DNA from: an uncultured Jannaschia sp.
Lineage (GTDB): Bacteria; Pseudomonadota; Alphaproteobacteria; Rhodobacterales; Rhodobacteraceae
DNA: 64,000 nucleotides
Direction: 5' to 3'
Assembly (NCBI RefSeq): GCF_947503795.1
Contig: NZ_CANNEZ010000001.1
Span: forward strand, 1,417,001 to 1,481,000
Part shown: piece after piece, positions 52,089 to 60,903 of the stretch
Numbering within the stretch: the first letter of the stretch is position 1
Layout of the letters: every line of letters starts with the position of its first letter
Notes under the pieces: generated by a model
Database searches by the model: none
Told to the model about the DNA's origin: nothing
The model's input: only the letters and a program-made list of their open reading frames with translations
Translations under genes and position numbers: made by a program

Positions 52089-53199
52089 CGTCATCGTCAT
52101 CGGCGGCGGTATCGTGGGCCAGGTCGCGGCGATCGAGATCGCGGCCACGGGGGCGTCCGTCACGCTGATCGACGCCGGGACGAACGCGGGCTCGACCGCC
52201 AATGCCGGGAGCCTGCACGTCCAGATGCAGAGCCGGATCATGCGGCTCAACCCCGAACAGGTGCCCGCGATCGAGGCGTCGTTGCCGCTCTACCGCGCGG
52301 CGGTCGCCGAATGGGAGCGGTTGGACCGCGCGCACGGGCCCTTCGGGTTGGTGCGCAAGGGCGGGCTGATGGTGGCCGAGAGCGCGGAGCAACTGGCGTT
52401 TCTCGAAGGCAAGGCGGAGCGCGAGGCGCGGCAGGGTCTCGACGTCGACATCCTCGATCGGGACGCGCTCGACCGGATTGCGCCGTGGCTGGGGCCGCAT
52501 GTGGTGGGTGCCGAGCTGTGTCGCGACGAGGGCAAGCTCGACCCGCTGGCCGCCAACCTCGCGCTCCGGGCCGAGGCGCGTCGGCTGGGGGTTCGCATCG
52601 TGGCCGACGATATCGCGGCGCTCGAGCCGGGGCCGCGGGTCACCGTCCGGGGGGGCCGCGAGACCTATGCCGCCGACCGCGTGGTCGTCGCCGCGAGCTG
52701 GGGCAGCGGGCCGCTTCTGGCGTCGCTGGGGCTTGCGATGCCGACCGTGGCCGAGCCTTTGCACATGAACATCACCGAGCCCTGCGCCGTCGCGGTCGCC
52801 CATCTCGTGCAGCATGCCGAGCGGATGATCACCCTCAAGCAAATGGCGTCGGGCCAGATCGTCATCGGGGGCGGCTGGCCCGCGCGGGGCCGCGGGCGTG
52901 CCGATCCCCCGCAGGTCGATCCCGCGTCGATGCTGGCCAACGTGGCATTGGCCGGCCGGCTGGTCCCTGCCATCGGGCACATGCGGATCCTGCGGACCTG
53001 GGCGGGCATGAACACGACGATCGACGGGATCTCGACGGCAGGCCCGGTGCCCGGTCACCCGCGCGTCGTCGTCGCGGTACCGGGGGATGCGGGCTATACG
53101 CTGGGGCCGTTGGTGGCGCGCATGGCGGCAAGCTTCGTCACCGGGGCCGCGCCGCCGGTCGATCCCGGGCCCTACACGCCGGCGCGCTTCGCGGCCTAG
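52075..53199 (+). CDS. FAD-dependent imino-acid oxidase beta subunit (HcnC/OoxB-like)
   Basis: This 374-residue DAO-family flavoprotein has the motif VIVIGGGIVGQVAAIEIA at the N-terminus, STANAGSLHVQMQ, and the end block VAVPGDAGYTLGPLVARMA. Such subunits carry the substrate site and oxidise a D- or N-substituted amino acid, passing electrons to the alpha subunit. The gene follows its partner with a 14-base overlap. Its stop shares CTAG at 53196-53199 with the convergent IclR gene. Confidence 0.88.
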   Translation: METPDVIVIGGGIVGQVAAIEIAATGASVTLIDAGTNAGSTANAGSLHVQMQSRIMRLNPEQVPAIEASLPLYRAAVAEWERLDRAHGPFGLVRKGGLMVAESAEQLAFLEGKAEREARQGLDVDILDRDALDRIAPWLGPHVVGAELCRDEGKLDPLAANLALRAEARRLGVRIVADDIAALEPGPRVTVRGGRETYAADRVVVAASWGSGPLLASLGLAMPTVAEPLHMNITEPCAVAVAHLVQHAERMITLKQMASGQIVIGGGWPARGRGRADPPQVDPASMLANVALAGRLVPAIGHMRILRTWAGMNTTIDGISTAGPVPGHPRVVVAVPGDAGYTLGPLVARMAASFVTGAAPPVDPGPYTPARFAA

Positions 53200-54074
53200 T
53201 GGCCGGTCTTGAGCGCGTCGCTGATGTTCTGCGTCGTCGCGAAGAGCTTCGGCAGGATCGTCTCGATCATCTGCTCGACCGGCATCCGCATGCTGGGGAC
53301 GCCGACATTGATCGCACCGACGAGTTCGCCCGAGCTCATCCGGACGGGCACCGAGATCGAGATGAGGCCGAGCTCCAGTTCCTGGTCGACGAGCGACCAA
53401 CCCTTCTGGCGCACTTCTTTGAGGACGCGGCGGAACCTGGATTTCTGGGTGATCGTATGCTCGGTCATCTTCTTGAGCTCGATCTCCTCGATCATCGCGT
53501 CCCAGTGCTCCGGCGCCGTGTTGGCCAGCAGCACGCGGCCGTTCGCCGTGCAATGCGCCGGGAAGCGCGCACCGACCGAGATGCCGACGGAGATGATGCG
53601 GTGATACTGGGTGCCGCCGACATAGACGACGTCGAACTTGTCGAGGATCGCGGCCGAGACGCTTTCCTGGATGTCGTCGGAGAGGTGGGCGATGAAGGGG
53701 CGCGCGATATCCCAGACGCCCTTCGACGACAGGATCGAATAGCCCAGCTCCAGCACCTGCGGCGTCAGGTCGAAGAGCTTGCCGTCGGTGACGGCATAGC
53801 CCTCGTGGACCAGCGTCAGAAGGATGCGGCGCGCGCCTGCGCGGGTGTTGCCGGTCTCGGTTGCGACCTGGCTCAGCGTCATCTTGCGGCCGGTCCGGTT
53901 GAACGCGCGCAGCACCTCGAGCCCACGGGCCAGCGAGTTGACGTAGTCGCGCGGATTGACCGACGGGTCGTCCTCGGTCGCGTCGCTGCGCCCGCCGGAC
54001 ATCAGCCCCGCGGAGGGGAACGTCTTCTCGCCAACGTCCTGCGCGACATCGTCCTTCCCGAATTCCTGTCCCAT
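53196..54074 (-). CDS. IclR-family transcription regulator
   Basis: This 292-residue regulator has an N-terminal winged helix (RDYVNSLARGLEVLRAF, then TLSQVATETGNTRAGARRILLTL) and an IclR effector domain with SAAILDKFDVVYVGG and GRVLLANTAPEHW. It resembles the PcaU/PobR group. ATG 54074 is chosen because GGGAAGAATTTT precedes it; 54110 has no ribosome-binding site. It is the only regulator in the island and faces the sugar-type ABC operon across operator element f, so it is the natural candidate for binding all six elements. Confidence 0.88.
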   Translation of the reverse strand: MGQEFGKDDVAQDVGEKTFPSAGLMSGGRSDATEDDPSVNPRDYVNSLARGLEVLRAFNRTGRKMTLSQVATETGNTRAGARRILLTLVHEGYAVTDGKLFDLTPQVLELGYSILSSKGVWDIARPFIAHLSDDIQESVSAAILDKFDVVYVGGTQYHRIISVGISVGARFPAHCTANGRVLLANTAPEHWDAMIEEIELKKMTEHTITQKSRFRRVLKEVRQKGWSLVDQELELGLISISVPVRMSSGELVGAINVGVPSMRMPVEQMIETILPKLFATTQNISDALKTGH

Positions 54075-54198
54075 AAAATTCTTCCCGTCCCGAAGATTTA
54101 GCGGTCTCATAGCGATGCGTGGGCGTCCCTACCAGATCGGAGCCGGGTTCGCCGCCCGAAAATCCTCCTTGCCAGACGCCGCTCTGCAGGTGTTATAT

Positions 54199-54222
54199 CG
54201 AACATCGGTGCGCTATGTGAAC
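54199..54222. promoter_or_regulatory. Island operator element f
   Basis: CGAACATC-GGTGCG-CTATG-TGAAC combines the extended form seen in element b with the N5-(C/T)GAAC form seen in a, c, d and e. A further TGTT half-site lies just upstream (54191). It is 22 bases from the binding-protein start at 54244 and lies in the divergent region of the IclR gene. Confidence 0.68.
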
Positions 54223-54243
54223 TTTGATCCAGGGAGCAAACGA

Positions 54244-55563
54244 ATGAAGAACATGATGATCGGTCGCCGTACGGCGCTGAAGGGACTGGCGGCAACGACC
54301 GCGATGACGGCCTTGCCGCGTGCGGCGATGGCGCAGGACACCACGCTGCGGTGGTGGTCGCCGCAATCGGCACCCGCGCAGGTCGCGGCCTACGAATCCC
54401 AGATCGCGGCCTTCGAGGCGGCCAATCCGGGTGTGAAGGTGCTGTTCGAGACGACTTCGGACGAAGGCTACGCGCCGCAGCTCGCCGCCGCCTTCTCGTC
54501 GGGCGAGGTGCCGGACATCGTCACGCACCTGCCGTCCTTCGCGGTGCAGTCCTACTACTCCAACGGCCTCGTCGCGCCCTTCAACGACGTGATCGAGATG
54601 ATCGGACCCGACGACTATTACGACGGTGCCAACGAGGTCTTCAAAGCCGCCGACGGCAACTATGTCGGCACGGGCATCGGCAATTCGGCGGCCAACATGC
54701 TGTGGCTGCGCACCGACCTGATGGAAGAGGCGGGTGTCGACGGCGCGCCCGAGACCTGGGACGAGCTGCGCGCAGCCTGCCAGGCGATGCAGAAGAACGG
54801 CATCTACGGCGCCCCCCTGCCCTACGGCGCGAATTCGATGACGACGCTGATCTTCTCGGGCGTCATCCACCAGGCGGGCGGCCAGATCTTCGACACCGAC
54901 CTCAACGTCGCCATCGACAGCCAGGCCACGCGCGACGCGCTGGAATGGTACGCCTCCATGCGCGAACTCTGCCCGCCGGGTGCGACGAACTATTCCTGGG
55001 GCGAGGCGATCACCGCCTTCGTGTCGGGCGCCACGGCGACGGGCATCTATACCGGCCGCGTCCTCGGCAACGTCAACGCGCAGAACCCGCCGATCGCGGA
55101 TCACATCACCTGCGTGCGCTACCCGACCAAGTCGGCCGATATCGCGCCCTGGACGTTCAACGACTTCCCGTCGGTCTTCATCCCGGCGCAGTCGGCCAAT
55201 ATCGACCTCGCCAAGCAGTTCGCGGCGTCGCTGTTCAATCCCGACGGCTATATCCAGCAGCTTCACGCCGCGCCGGGCCACGTCCTGCCGGTCCTGAAGT
55301 CCATCAACGAGAACCCGCAATATCAGGCCAACGAGATCATTCAGAAGTACCCCGAAGAGGTCGATCTGATGTCGCAGGCCGCCGCGGGCGGGTTCAACCT
55401 GGGTTACGAATCGCCCGCACATCCGTCGAACGACAAGGCCGGCGAAGTGGTCGGCTCGGGCGTCATCGCGCAGATGGTCCAGCGGGTCGTGCTCAACGAC
55501 GAGAACGCCGATCAGGTCATCGGCGAGACGGCGCAAGCCATCGAAGCCATCATGAACGGCTGA
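54244..55563 (+). CDS. Sugar-type ABC transporter binding protein (Tat signal)
   Basis: This 439-residue family 1 extracellular solute-binding protein has an N-terminus with a twin-arginine motif (GRRTALKG) ahead of the hydrophobic segment, ending AAMA|QD, which suggests export by Tat. The mature part has RWWSPQSAPAQVAAYESQI, PDIVTHLPSFAVQ and FSGVIHQAGGQIFD. The start at 54244 follows GGGAGCAAACGA. It heads a rightward operon with two permeases, ATPase, lyase, two SDRs, aminotransferase and amidohydrolase, so it delivers the compound those enzymes break down. Confidence 0.9.
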   Translation: MKNMMIGRRTALKGLAATTAMTALPRAAMAQDTTLRWWSPQSAPAQVAAYESQIAAFEAANPGVKVLFETTSDEGYAPQLAAAFSSGEVPDIVTHLPSFAVQSYYSNGLVAPFNDVIEMIGPDDYYDGANEVFKAADGNYVGTGIGNSAANMLWLRTDLMEEAGVDGAPETWDELRAACQAMQKNGIYGAPLPYGANSMTTLIFSGVIHQAGGQIFDTDLNVAIDSQATRDALEWYASMRELCPPGATNYSWGEAITAFVSGATATGIYTGRVLGNVNAQNPPIADHITCVRYPTKSADIAPWTFNDFPSVFIPAQSANIDLAKQFAASLFNPDGYIQQLHAAPGHVLPVLKSINENPQYQANEIIQKYPEEVDLMSQAAAGGFNLGYESPAHPSNDKAGEVVGSGVIAQMVQRVVLNDENADQVIGETAQAIEAIMNG

Positions 55564-55622
55564 TACGCTCACGTCGGGGCCGCCCAATCGCGGGCGGCCC
55601 CGCAAGCCCGCGCTGGAATTCC

Positions 55623-56522
55623 ATGGCACGCACCCAACAGACCCTGCTCGAGCGGCGCTACGCGCTTCTCGGTCTCGCGCTCATCGCGCCGACGGTGCTC
55701 GTGTTCTGCGCGGTCATCGTCTACCCGCTGATCTCGGCAGTCTATCTGTCGCTCTTCTCGATCTTTACGCCGACGCTCGAAGGGGCGTGGGTCGGGCTGG
55801 ACAACTACCGCGCGCTTCTGGCGGGCGGTGAGTTCTGGTCCGCACTGCGGGTCAACCTGATCTGGACGGTCGGCACGCTGACGCTCCAGATCGTAGCGGG
55901 CGTGGGCATGGCCCTGATCCTGCATCAGAACATCTGGTTCCGCAGCCTCGCGCGGTCGCTGATCCTCTTTCCCTATTTCATCTCGACGGTCGTCGCCGTG
56001 CTCGTGTGGAAATGGCTCTTCAACGACCTCTACGGCATTCTCAACCACCTGATGATGACCGCGGGGCTGATCGACTTTCCGATCGACTACCTCGGCACGA
56101 TGCCCAATGCGCTGGTCTCGGTGATCCTGGTCGGCGCGTGGAAATACTTCCCCTTCGTCGTGATCGCCGTGCTCGCCCGGCTCCAGAGCATTCCCGACGC
56201 GCTCTATGAAGCGGCGCGGATTGACGGCGCGGGGCCGATCGCGCGGTTCTTCGACGTCACGCTGCCGCAGCTGCGCGAGGTGCTGGTCGTCATCGTGATG
56301 CTGCGTGCGATCTGGGACTTCAAGGAATTCGACCTGATCTTCCTGCTGACCGGCGGCGGTCCCGTCACCTCGACCGAGACGCTGCCGCTCCTCGTCTACA
56401 AGGAGGCGTTTGCGCTCAACCAGATGGGTATGGCCTCGGCCTACGCGGTCGTCATGATGATGATCATGCTGGTCTTCATGATCGTCTACATCCGGCGCAC
56501 CCGGTCGGAGGACGCGGCATGA
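55623..56522 (+). CDS. Sugar-type ABC transporter permease (MalF type)
   Basis: This 299-residue permease has about six spans and the ATPase-contact loop DALYEAARIDGAGPIARFFDVTLPQL. The first span begins after a short basic N-terminus (MARTQQTLLERRYALLG). It starts at 55623 after the binding-protein gene and overlaps the next permease by four bases. Confidence 0.92.
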   Translation: MARTQQTLLERRYALLGLALIAPTVLVFCAVIVYPLISAVYLSLFSIFTPTLEGAWVGLDNYRALLAGGEFWSALRVNLIWTVGTLTLQIVAGVGMALILHQNIWFRSLARSLILFPYFISTVVAVLVWKWLFNDLYGILNHLMMTAGLIDFPIDYLGTMPNALVSVILVGAWKYFPFVVIAVLARLQSIPDALYEAARIDGAGPIARFFDVTLPQLREVLVVIVMLRAIWDFKEFDLIFLLTGGGPVTSTETLPLLVYKEAFALNQMGMASAYAVVMMMIMLVFMIVYIRRTRSEDAA

Positions 56523-57340
56523 TCCGCCGGGTCGCCTTCAACCTCTTCGCATGGTCGATCGTGCTGGCCGTGGCCTTCCCGCTCTTCTGGATGCTGGTCA
56601 CGTCGGTGAAGCCCCAGTTCGAGCTCTTCCGTCGTCCGCCGACGATCCTGCCCGAGACATGGACCTTCGAGCATTACGTCAACCTACTGACCGAGACGCG
56701 CTTCCTGAACTACTTCTGGAATTCGGTGATCCTGTCGACGATGACGACCTTTGTCGTCGTGGCCATCGCGACCGTCGGCGCCTACAGCCTCGTGCGGTTC
56801 CGCTACCGGGGACGCGAGACGCTCGCGTTCCTCGTGCTCTTCACCTACCTGTTGCCGTCGGTCGTGCTGATCCTGCCGCTCTACCTGATGCTCGTGAAGC
56901 TGGGGCTGTCGAACACGATCACGTCCCTCGTGATCGCCTATACGACCTTCGCCCTGCCCTACGCGCTCTGGCTCTTGCGGTCCTTCATGGCGGGCATCCC
57001 CGAGGACCTGGAATCCGCCGCCCTCGTCGACGGCGCGACCCGTATGGGCGCTTTCCGGGACGTGATCCTGCCGCAGCTCCTGCCGGGGATCATCTCGACC
57101 GCGCTCTTCACCTTCATCCTGTCGTGGAACGAGTATCTCTACGCGCTGGTGCTGGTGAACTCCGACGAGGCGCGGCCGCTCACGACCGGCGTGATGAACA
57201 TGCTCATCTCGTCCTTCAACATCGAATGGTCGCTGCTCATGGCGGCATCCGTGATGATGAGCGTGCCGCTCATCATCGTCTTCGCCTTCCTCCAGAGTTA
57301 CCTGACCCGCGGCTTCGGCGCGGGCGGGGTCAAGGGATAA
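56519..57340 (+). CDS. Sugar-type ABC transporter permease (MalG type)
   Basis: This 273-residue permease has the contact loop EDLESAALVDGATRMGAFRDVILPQ and spans at about 8-28, 75-95, 105-130, 140-160 and two at the C-terminus. WNEYLYALVLVNSDEARPLTTG is the typical block before the penultimate span. It forms the heterodimer with the preceding gene product and lies three bases before the ATPase. Confidence 0.92.
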   Translation: MIRRVAFNLFAWSIVLAVAFPLFWMLVTSVKPQFELFRRPPTILPETWTFEHYVNLLTETRFLNYFWNSVILSTMTTFVVVAIATVGAYSLVRFRYRGRETLAFLVLFTYLLPSVVLILPLYLMLVKLGLSNTITSLVIAYTTFALPYALWLLRSFMAGIPEDLESAALVDGATRMGAFRDVILPQLLPGIISTALFTFILSWNEYLYALVLVNSDEARPLTTGVMNMLISSFNIEWSLLMAASVMMSVPLIIVFAFLQSYLTRGFGAGGVKG

Positions 57341-57343
57341 GCC

Positions 57344-58477
57344 ATGGCCGACGTCACCTTCACGAAGGTCCAGAAGAAATTCGGAACCTTCACCGCCGTC
57401 CCCGGCCTCGACCTCGACATCCGGCAGGGCGAGTTCGTCTCGCTGCTGGGGCCGTCGGGCTGCGGCAAGACGACGACGTTGAGGATGCTGGCGGGGCTCG
57501 AGTTTCCGACCTCGGGCGAGATCCGGATCGGGGACCGCGTCGTCAATGACGTGGCACCCGGCCAGCGCGACATCGCGATGGTCTTCCAGTCCTACGCGCT
57601 TTATCCCCACATGACCGTGGCCGAGAACATCGCCTACCCCCTGAAGAAGCGCGGCGTGGCCAAGGCCGAGCGCCGCGAGATGGTCGCGCGCACCGCCGAG
57701 ATGCTGCAGATTACGCCGCTGCTGGGGCGCAAGCCCAAGGAGCTGTCGGGTGGCCAGCAGCAGCGCGTGGCGCTCGGCCGGGCACTGGTGCGCGACCCGA
57801 AGGTGTTCCTTCTCGACGAACCCCTGTCGAACCTCGACGCGAAGCTGCGCGGCTACATGCGTGGCGAGCTGATCGAGCTGCACCAGCGGCTCGGGCGGAC
57901 CATGGTCTACGTCACCCACGACCAACTGGAAGCGATGACAATGTCCGACCGGATCGCGGTGATGGAGGGCGGCAAGCTCCAGCAATTCGCGCCGCCGCAG
58001 GATGTCTACCGCGAGCCGGCGAACCGCTTCGTCGCGGGCTTCATCGGGACGCCGGGCATGACGCTGATCGACGGCGAGCTGTCCCGCAGCGGCGCCGACT
58101 GGCGCTTCGATGCGCCTGGTATCTCGGTGCCCGCACTCGGGCTGGGCGACCTGGCCGAACCCGGTCCCGCCGCGATGGGCCTGCGCCCCGAGGCGCTGAC
58201 CATCGGGACGGGCGACATCGCCGCCGAGATCCAGCTGGTCGAGCAGACCGGCCACGAGAACATCGTGATCGTCCGCGTGGGCGAGATCCGACTGACAGGA
58301 CGCACCCAGCCGCATAAGGTCTGGTCCCCCGGCGACCGAGTCGGCATGGCCATCGATCCCGGCATGACCCATTTCTTCGCCGCCGGTCCGACCGGCGCCC
58401 GCCTTAATGCCCCCCTTCCGCCGCGCGTCGACCCGGCGGCGGCCTTCGCCCCCATGCTGAAAGAGATGACATCGTGA
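57344..58477 (+). CDS. Sugar-type ABC transporter ATPase (MalK/UgpC type)
   Basis: This 377-residue ATPase has Walker A LGPSGCGKTTTLRML, Q-loop [12 protein letters not shown], signature LSGGQQQRVALGR, Walker [16 protein letters not shown] and the switch His in YVTHDQ. A C-terminal TOBE-type domain starts near residue 235 (GFIGTPGMTLIDGEL). It overlaps the lyase gene by four bases. It is distinct in sequence from AglK in this window. Confidence 0.93.
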   Translation: MADVTFTKVQKKFGTFTAVPGLDLDIRQGEFVSLLGPSGCGKTTTLRMLAGLEFPTSGEIRIGDRVVNDVAPGQRDIAMVFQSYALYPHMTVAENIAYPLKKRGVAKAERREMVARTAEMLQITPLLGRKPKELSGGQQQRVALGRALVRDPKVFLLDEPLSNLDAKLRGYMRGELIELHQRLGRTMVYVTHDQLEAMTMSDRIAVMEGGKLQQFAPPQDVYREPANRFVAGFIGTPGMTLIDGELSRSGADWRFDAPGISVPALGLGDLAEPGPAAMGLRPEALTIGTGDIAAEIQLVEQTGHENIVIVRVGEIRLTGRTQPHKVWSPGDRVGMAIDPGMTHFFAAGPTGARLNAPLPPRVDPAAAFAPMLKEMTS

Positions 58478-59394
58478 ACCGCGACTCCATCGACTGGGCC
58501 GGCCCGATGCCGGCCGTCACGACGCCCTTCAAGGCCGATCTGAGCATCGATGAGGCCGGTTTCATCGCCAATATCGAACGGCTTTACGACGCGGGCGCCA
58601 CCGGCATGGTCGTCGCGGGCTGTACCGGCGAGTTCTGGGCGCTGAGCTTCGAGGAGCGCGCGCATCTGGCCAAGCTGGCTGTCGCCGCCAGCGCCGGGCG
58701 GGGGCCCGTCATTCTCGGGACGGGCGCGGTGCGCGAAGACGAGGTGATCGACCAGATCCACGCCGCCAAGGCCGTCGGCGCGGACGGCGTCCTCGTGCTG
58801 CCGCCCTATTTCGCGATGGTCACCGATGACGAGATCGTCGCCCATTTCGCCGCCGTCGACGCGCAATCCGTGCTGCCGATCGTGCTCTACAACATCCCGG
58901 CCTGCGCCGTGAACGCGATCACGCCCGAGGTGGCGGACCGCGCCGCCGACCTCGACAACGTGGTGGCGATCAAGGAGTCGAGCGGCGACTGGAACAATTT
59001 CCACGCCACGCTGACCCGTGTGCGCGACCGCATCCGTGTGTTCTGCGGCCCGTCCTCGGTCTTCGGTGTGCCCGCGACGCTGGCCGGGGCGGACGGGCTG
59101 ATCGACTGCTTCCCGAACGTCTGGGCGCCGGGATGCCTCGATCTCTGGCACGCCACCAAAGCCGGGCGGCTGGACGAGGCCTGGGCATTGCAACGCCATG
59201 GCGAGCGGATGACGGATGTCTTCACCTCCGAAGGGCTGACGCTCTACCCGGCGACGAAGGCGATCATGAACCATATGGGCGTCCCCGGCGGCGGCCATAT
59301 GCGACCACCCTACCGCGATCTTTCGGGTGCGCTGCTCGATCGGCTGATCGACGATGTCACGACGCTGTCGTTGCCGCGCGCCAAGAGCGCCTGA
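58474..59394 (+). CDS. DapA-family lyase 2
   Basis: This 306-residue Schiff-base lyase of the DapA/NanA family has Lys167 (VVAIKESSG), Tyr139 (LYNIP) and the loop AGCTGEF at 48-54. It differs from lyase 1 and is only distantly alike. The start is a GTG at 58474 in the ATPase stop (GTGA). Its place right behind a sugar-type importer suggests cleavage or dehydration of a sugar acid or N-acyl sugar after uptake. This is inference. Confidence 0.87.
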   Translation: MNRDSIDWAGPMPAVTTPFKADLSIDEAGFIANIERLYDAGATGMVVAGCTGEFWALSFEERAHLAKLAVAASAGRGPVILGTGAVREDEVIDQIHAAKAVGADGVLVLPPYFAMVTDDEIVAHFAAVDAQSVLPIVLYNIPACAVNAITPEVADRAADLDNVVAIKESSGDWNNFHATLTRVRDRIRVFCGPSSVFGVPATLAGADGLIDCFPNVWAPGCLDLWHATKAGRLDEAWALQRHGERMTDVFTSEGLTLYPATKAIMNHMGVPGGGHMRPPYRDLSGALLDRLIDDVTTLSLPRAKSA

Positions 59395-59419
59395 ACCACC
59401 GCACGAGGAGAGGACCGAG

Positions 59420-60202
59420 ATGGATCTGGGATTGAAGGGCAAGCGCGCCGTCGTGACCGCCGCGAGCCGGGGGCTGGGCCTGGCCACGGCCCGCTCGCTC
59501 GCCGCCGAGGGCGTCGACGTCGTGATGAACGCGCGCGGCGAGGAGGCGCTGACCGAGGCCGCCGCCGAGATCCGCGATACCTTCGGGACCGACGCGATCC
59601 CGGTCGCCGCTGATTTCAACACCGACGAGGGCCGCGCGGCCCTGTTGGACGCGGCAGGCGAGGTCGACATCCTCGTGAACAACCCCGGTGTTCGCCAGGT
59701 CCCCACCCCGTGGGAGGAAATCACGCCCGACGACTGGCGCTACTGGCTGGAAGTCCACTTCCTGTCGTCGATGCAGATGATCCAGGCCGTGGCGCCCGGC
59801 ATGAAGGCTCGCAAGTTCGGGCGGATCGTCAACATGTCGGTCAGCTTCATCAAGTTCCCGCAGGTCGGCTTCGCCCACAGCCACGCGGCGCGGCTGGCGC
59901 TGTCGGGTGCGACGGCGGCGATGACGCGCGACCTGATCGGGCACAACGTCACGATCAACACCGTCTGCCCCGGTCTCTTCGACACCGACGCGCTGCACAC
60001 CAACCTGCATGGCCATGCCAAACGGGGCAACACGACCTACGAGGCGATCGTGCAGGACCGCAAGGACACCTGCCCCGCCGGCCGCTTCGCCGATCCGTCC
60101 GAATGCGGCGACCTGATCGCCTATCTCTGCTCGGCGCAGGCGGGCTTCATGTCGGGCCAGAACATCGTCAACGACGGCGGCGTCTACCAGGGCCTTTTCT
60201 GA
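59420..60202 (+). CDS. SDR-family protein without the YxxxK dyad
   Basis: This 260-residue SDR-fold protein has TAASRGLG at residues 13-20 and NNPG near 87, but the region that should hold the catalytic Tyr-x3-Lys reads HSHAAR (153-158). The following CPGLFDTD and GQNIVNDGG are normal. It is close to SDRs that have lost the usual dyad and either use another residue or bind cofactor without classical catalysis. It starts behind GGAGAGGACCG and shares one base with the next SDR gene. Confidence 0.85.
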   Translation: MDLGLKGKRAVVTAASRGLGLATARSLAAEGVDVVMNARGEEALTEAAAEIRDTFGTDAIPVAADFNTDEGRAALLDAAGEVDILVNNPGVRQVPTPWEEITPDDWRYWLEVHFLSSMQMIQAVAPGMKARKFGRIVNMSVSFIKFPQVGFAHSHAARLALSGATAAMTRDLIGHNVTINTVCPGLFDTDALHTNLHGHAKRGNTTYEAIVQDRKDTCPAGRFADPSECGDLIAYLCSAQAGFMSGQNIVNDGGVYQGLF

Positions 60203-60903
60203 TGGCGAAGGTCGCGCTCGTGTCGGGGGGCGGGCGCGGACTCGGGGCGGCGATTACGCGCGCCCTGCTCGACGCGGGCTGGTCGCTGTCGCTAGGCCTG
60301 CGGGACGAAGGACAGGCCGCGCAGTTCGGCGCGGACCCCCACCGCCTCCACGTCGCGCGCTTCGATGCCACGGATACCACGAGCGTTGCCCCCTGGGTCG
60401 ATGACGCCCATGCGCGGTTCGGCCGGATCGACGCGTTGGTCAACAATGTCGGCATCATGCGGATGGTCGATTTCGAGACCGGCTCCGAAGACGATCTCGA
60501 CGCCATGTGGGACGTCAACGCCAAGGCCCCCTTCCGCCTGATCCGCGCCGCCCTGCCCCATTTGCGGGCCTCGGGCGAAGGCCGCGTGATCAACATCGCC
60601 TCGACCGACGCCAAGCGCTACCGCGGCGGCACCTCGGTCGGATACGCGATGACCAAGCACGCGCTGCTCGCGATGACGCAGGCCGTGCGTCATGCCGGCT
60701 GGGACGACGGCGTACGCGCGACCGCGATCTGCCCCGGTGCCATCGACACCGAGATGGTTGCCGACCTGCCCGGCACCACGCCGAAGCCCGACCGCTTGCA
60801 GCCCGAGACGGTGGCGTCGATGGTGGCGTTCATCCTGTCGCTGCCCAATCAGGCGAGCGTGCCGGAGTTCATTTCCAACACCCGACTGGAGACCGTCATA
60901 TGA
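60202..60903 (+). CDS. SDR-family oxidoreductase
   Basis: This 233-residue short-chain dehydrogenase has SGGGRGLG at residues 8-15, NNVG near 89, Ser in NIASTDAK and YAMTK with the intact dyad. Its short length and lack of the usual C-terminal GQ-DGG motif (here [12 protein letters not shown]) mark it as a separate subgroup. The ATG overlaps the stop of the previous SDR by one base and its own stop overlaps the aminotransferase start by four. It probably acts as the active partner of the dyad-less SDR. Confidence 0.87.
   Translation: MAKVALVSGGGRGLGAAITRALLDAGWSLSLGLRDEGQAAQFGADPHRLHVARFDATDTTSVAPWVDDAHARFGRIDALVNNVGIMRMVDFETGSEDDLDAMWDVNAKAPFRLIRAALPHLRASGEGRVINIASTDAKRYRGGTSVGYAMTKHALLAMTQAVRHAGWDDGVRATAICPGAIDTEMVADLPGTTPKPDRLQPETVASMVAFILSLPNQASVPEFISNTRLETVI

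Noticed and set aside
50421-53199. Hydrogen cyanide synthase hcnABC
   Set aside because: Domain order fits, but the same order is used by opine and hydroxyproline oxidases, and the operon context is catabolic with a dehydrogenase and an IclR regulator.
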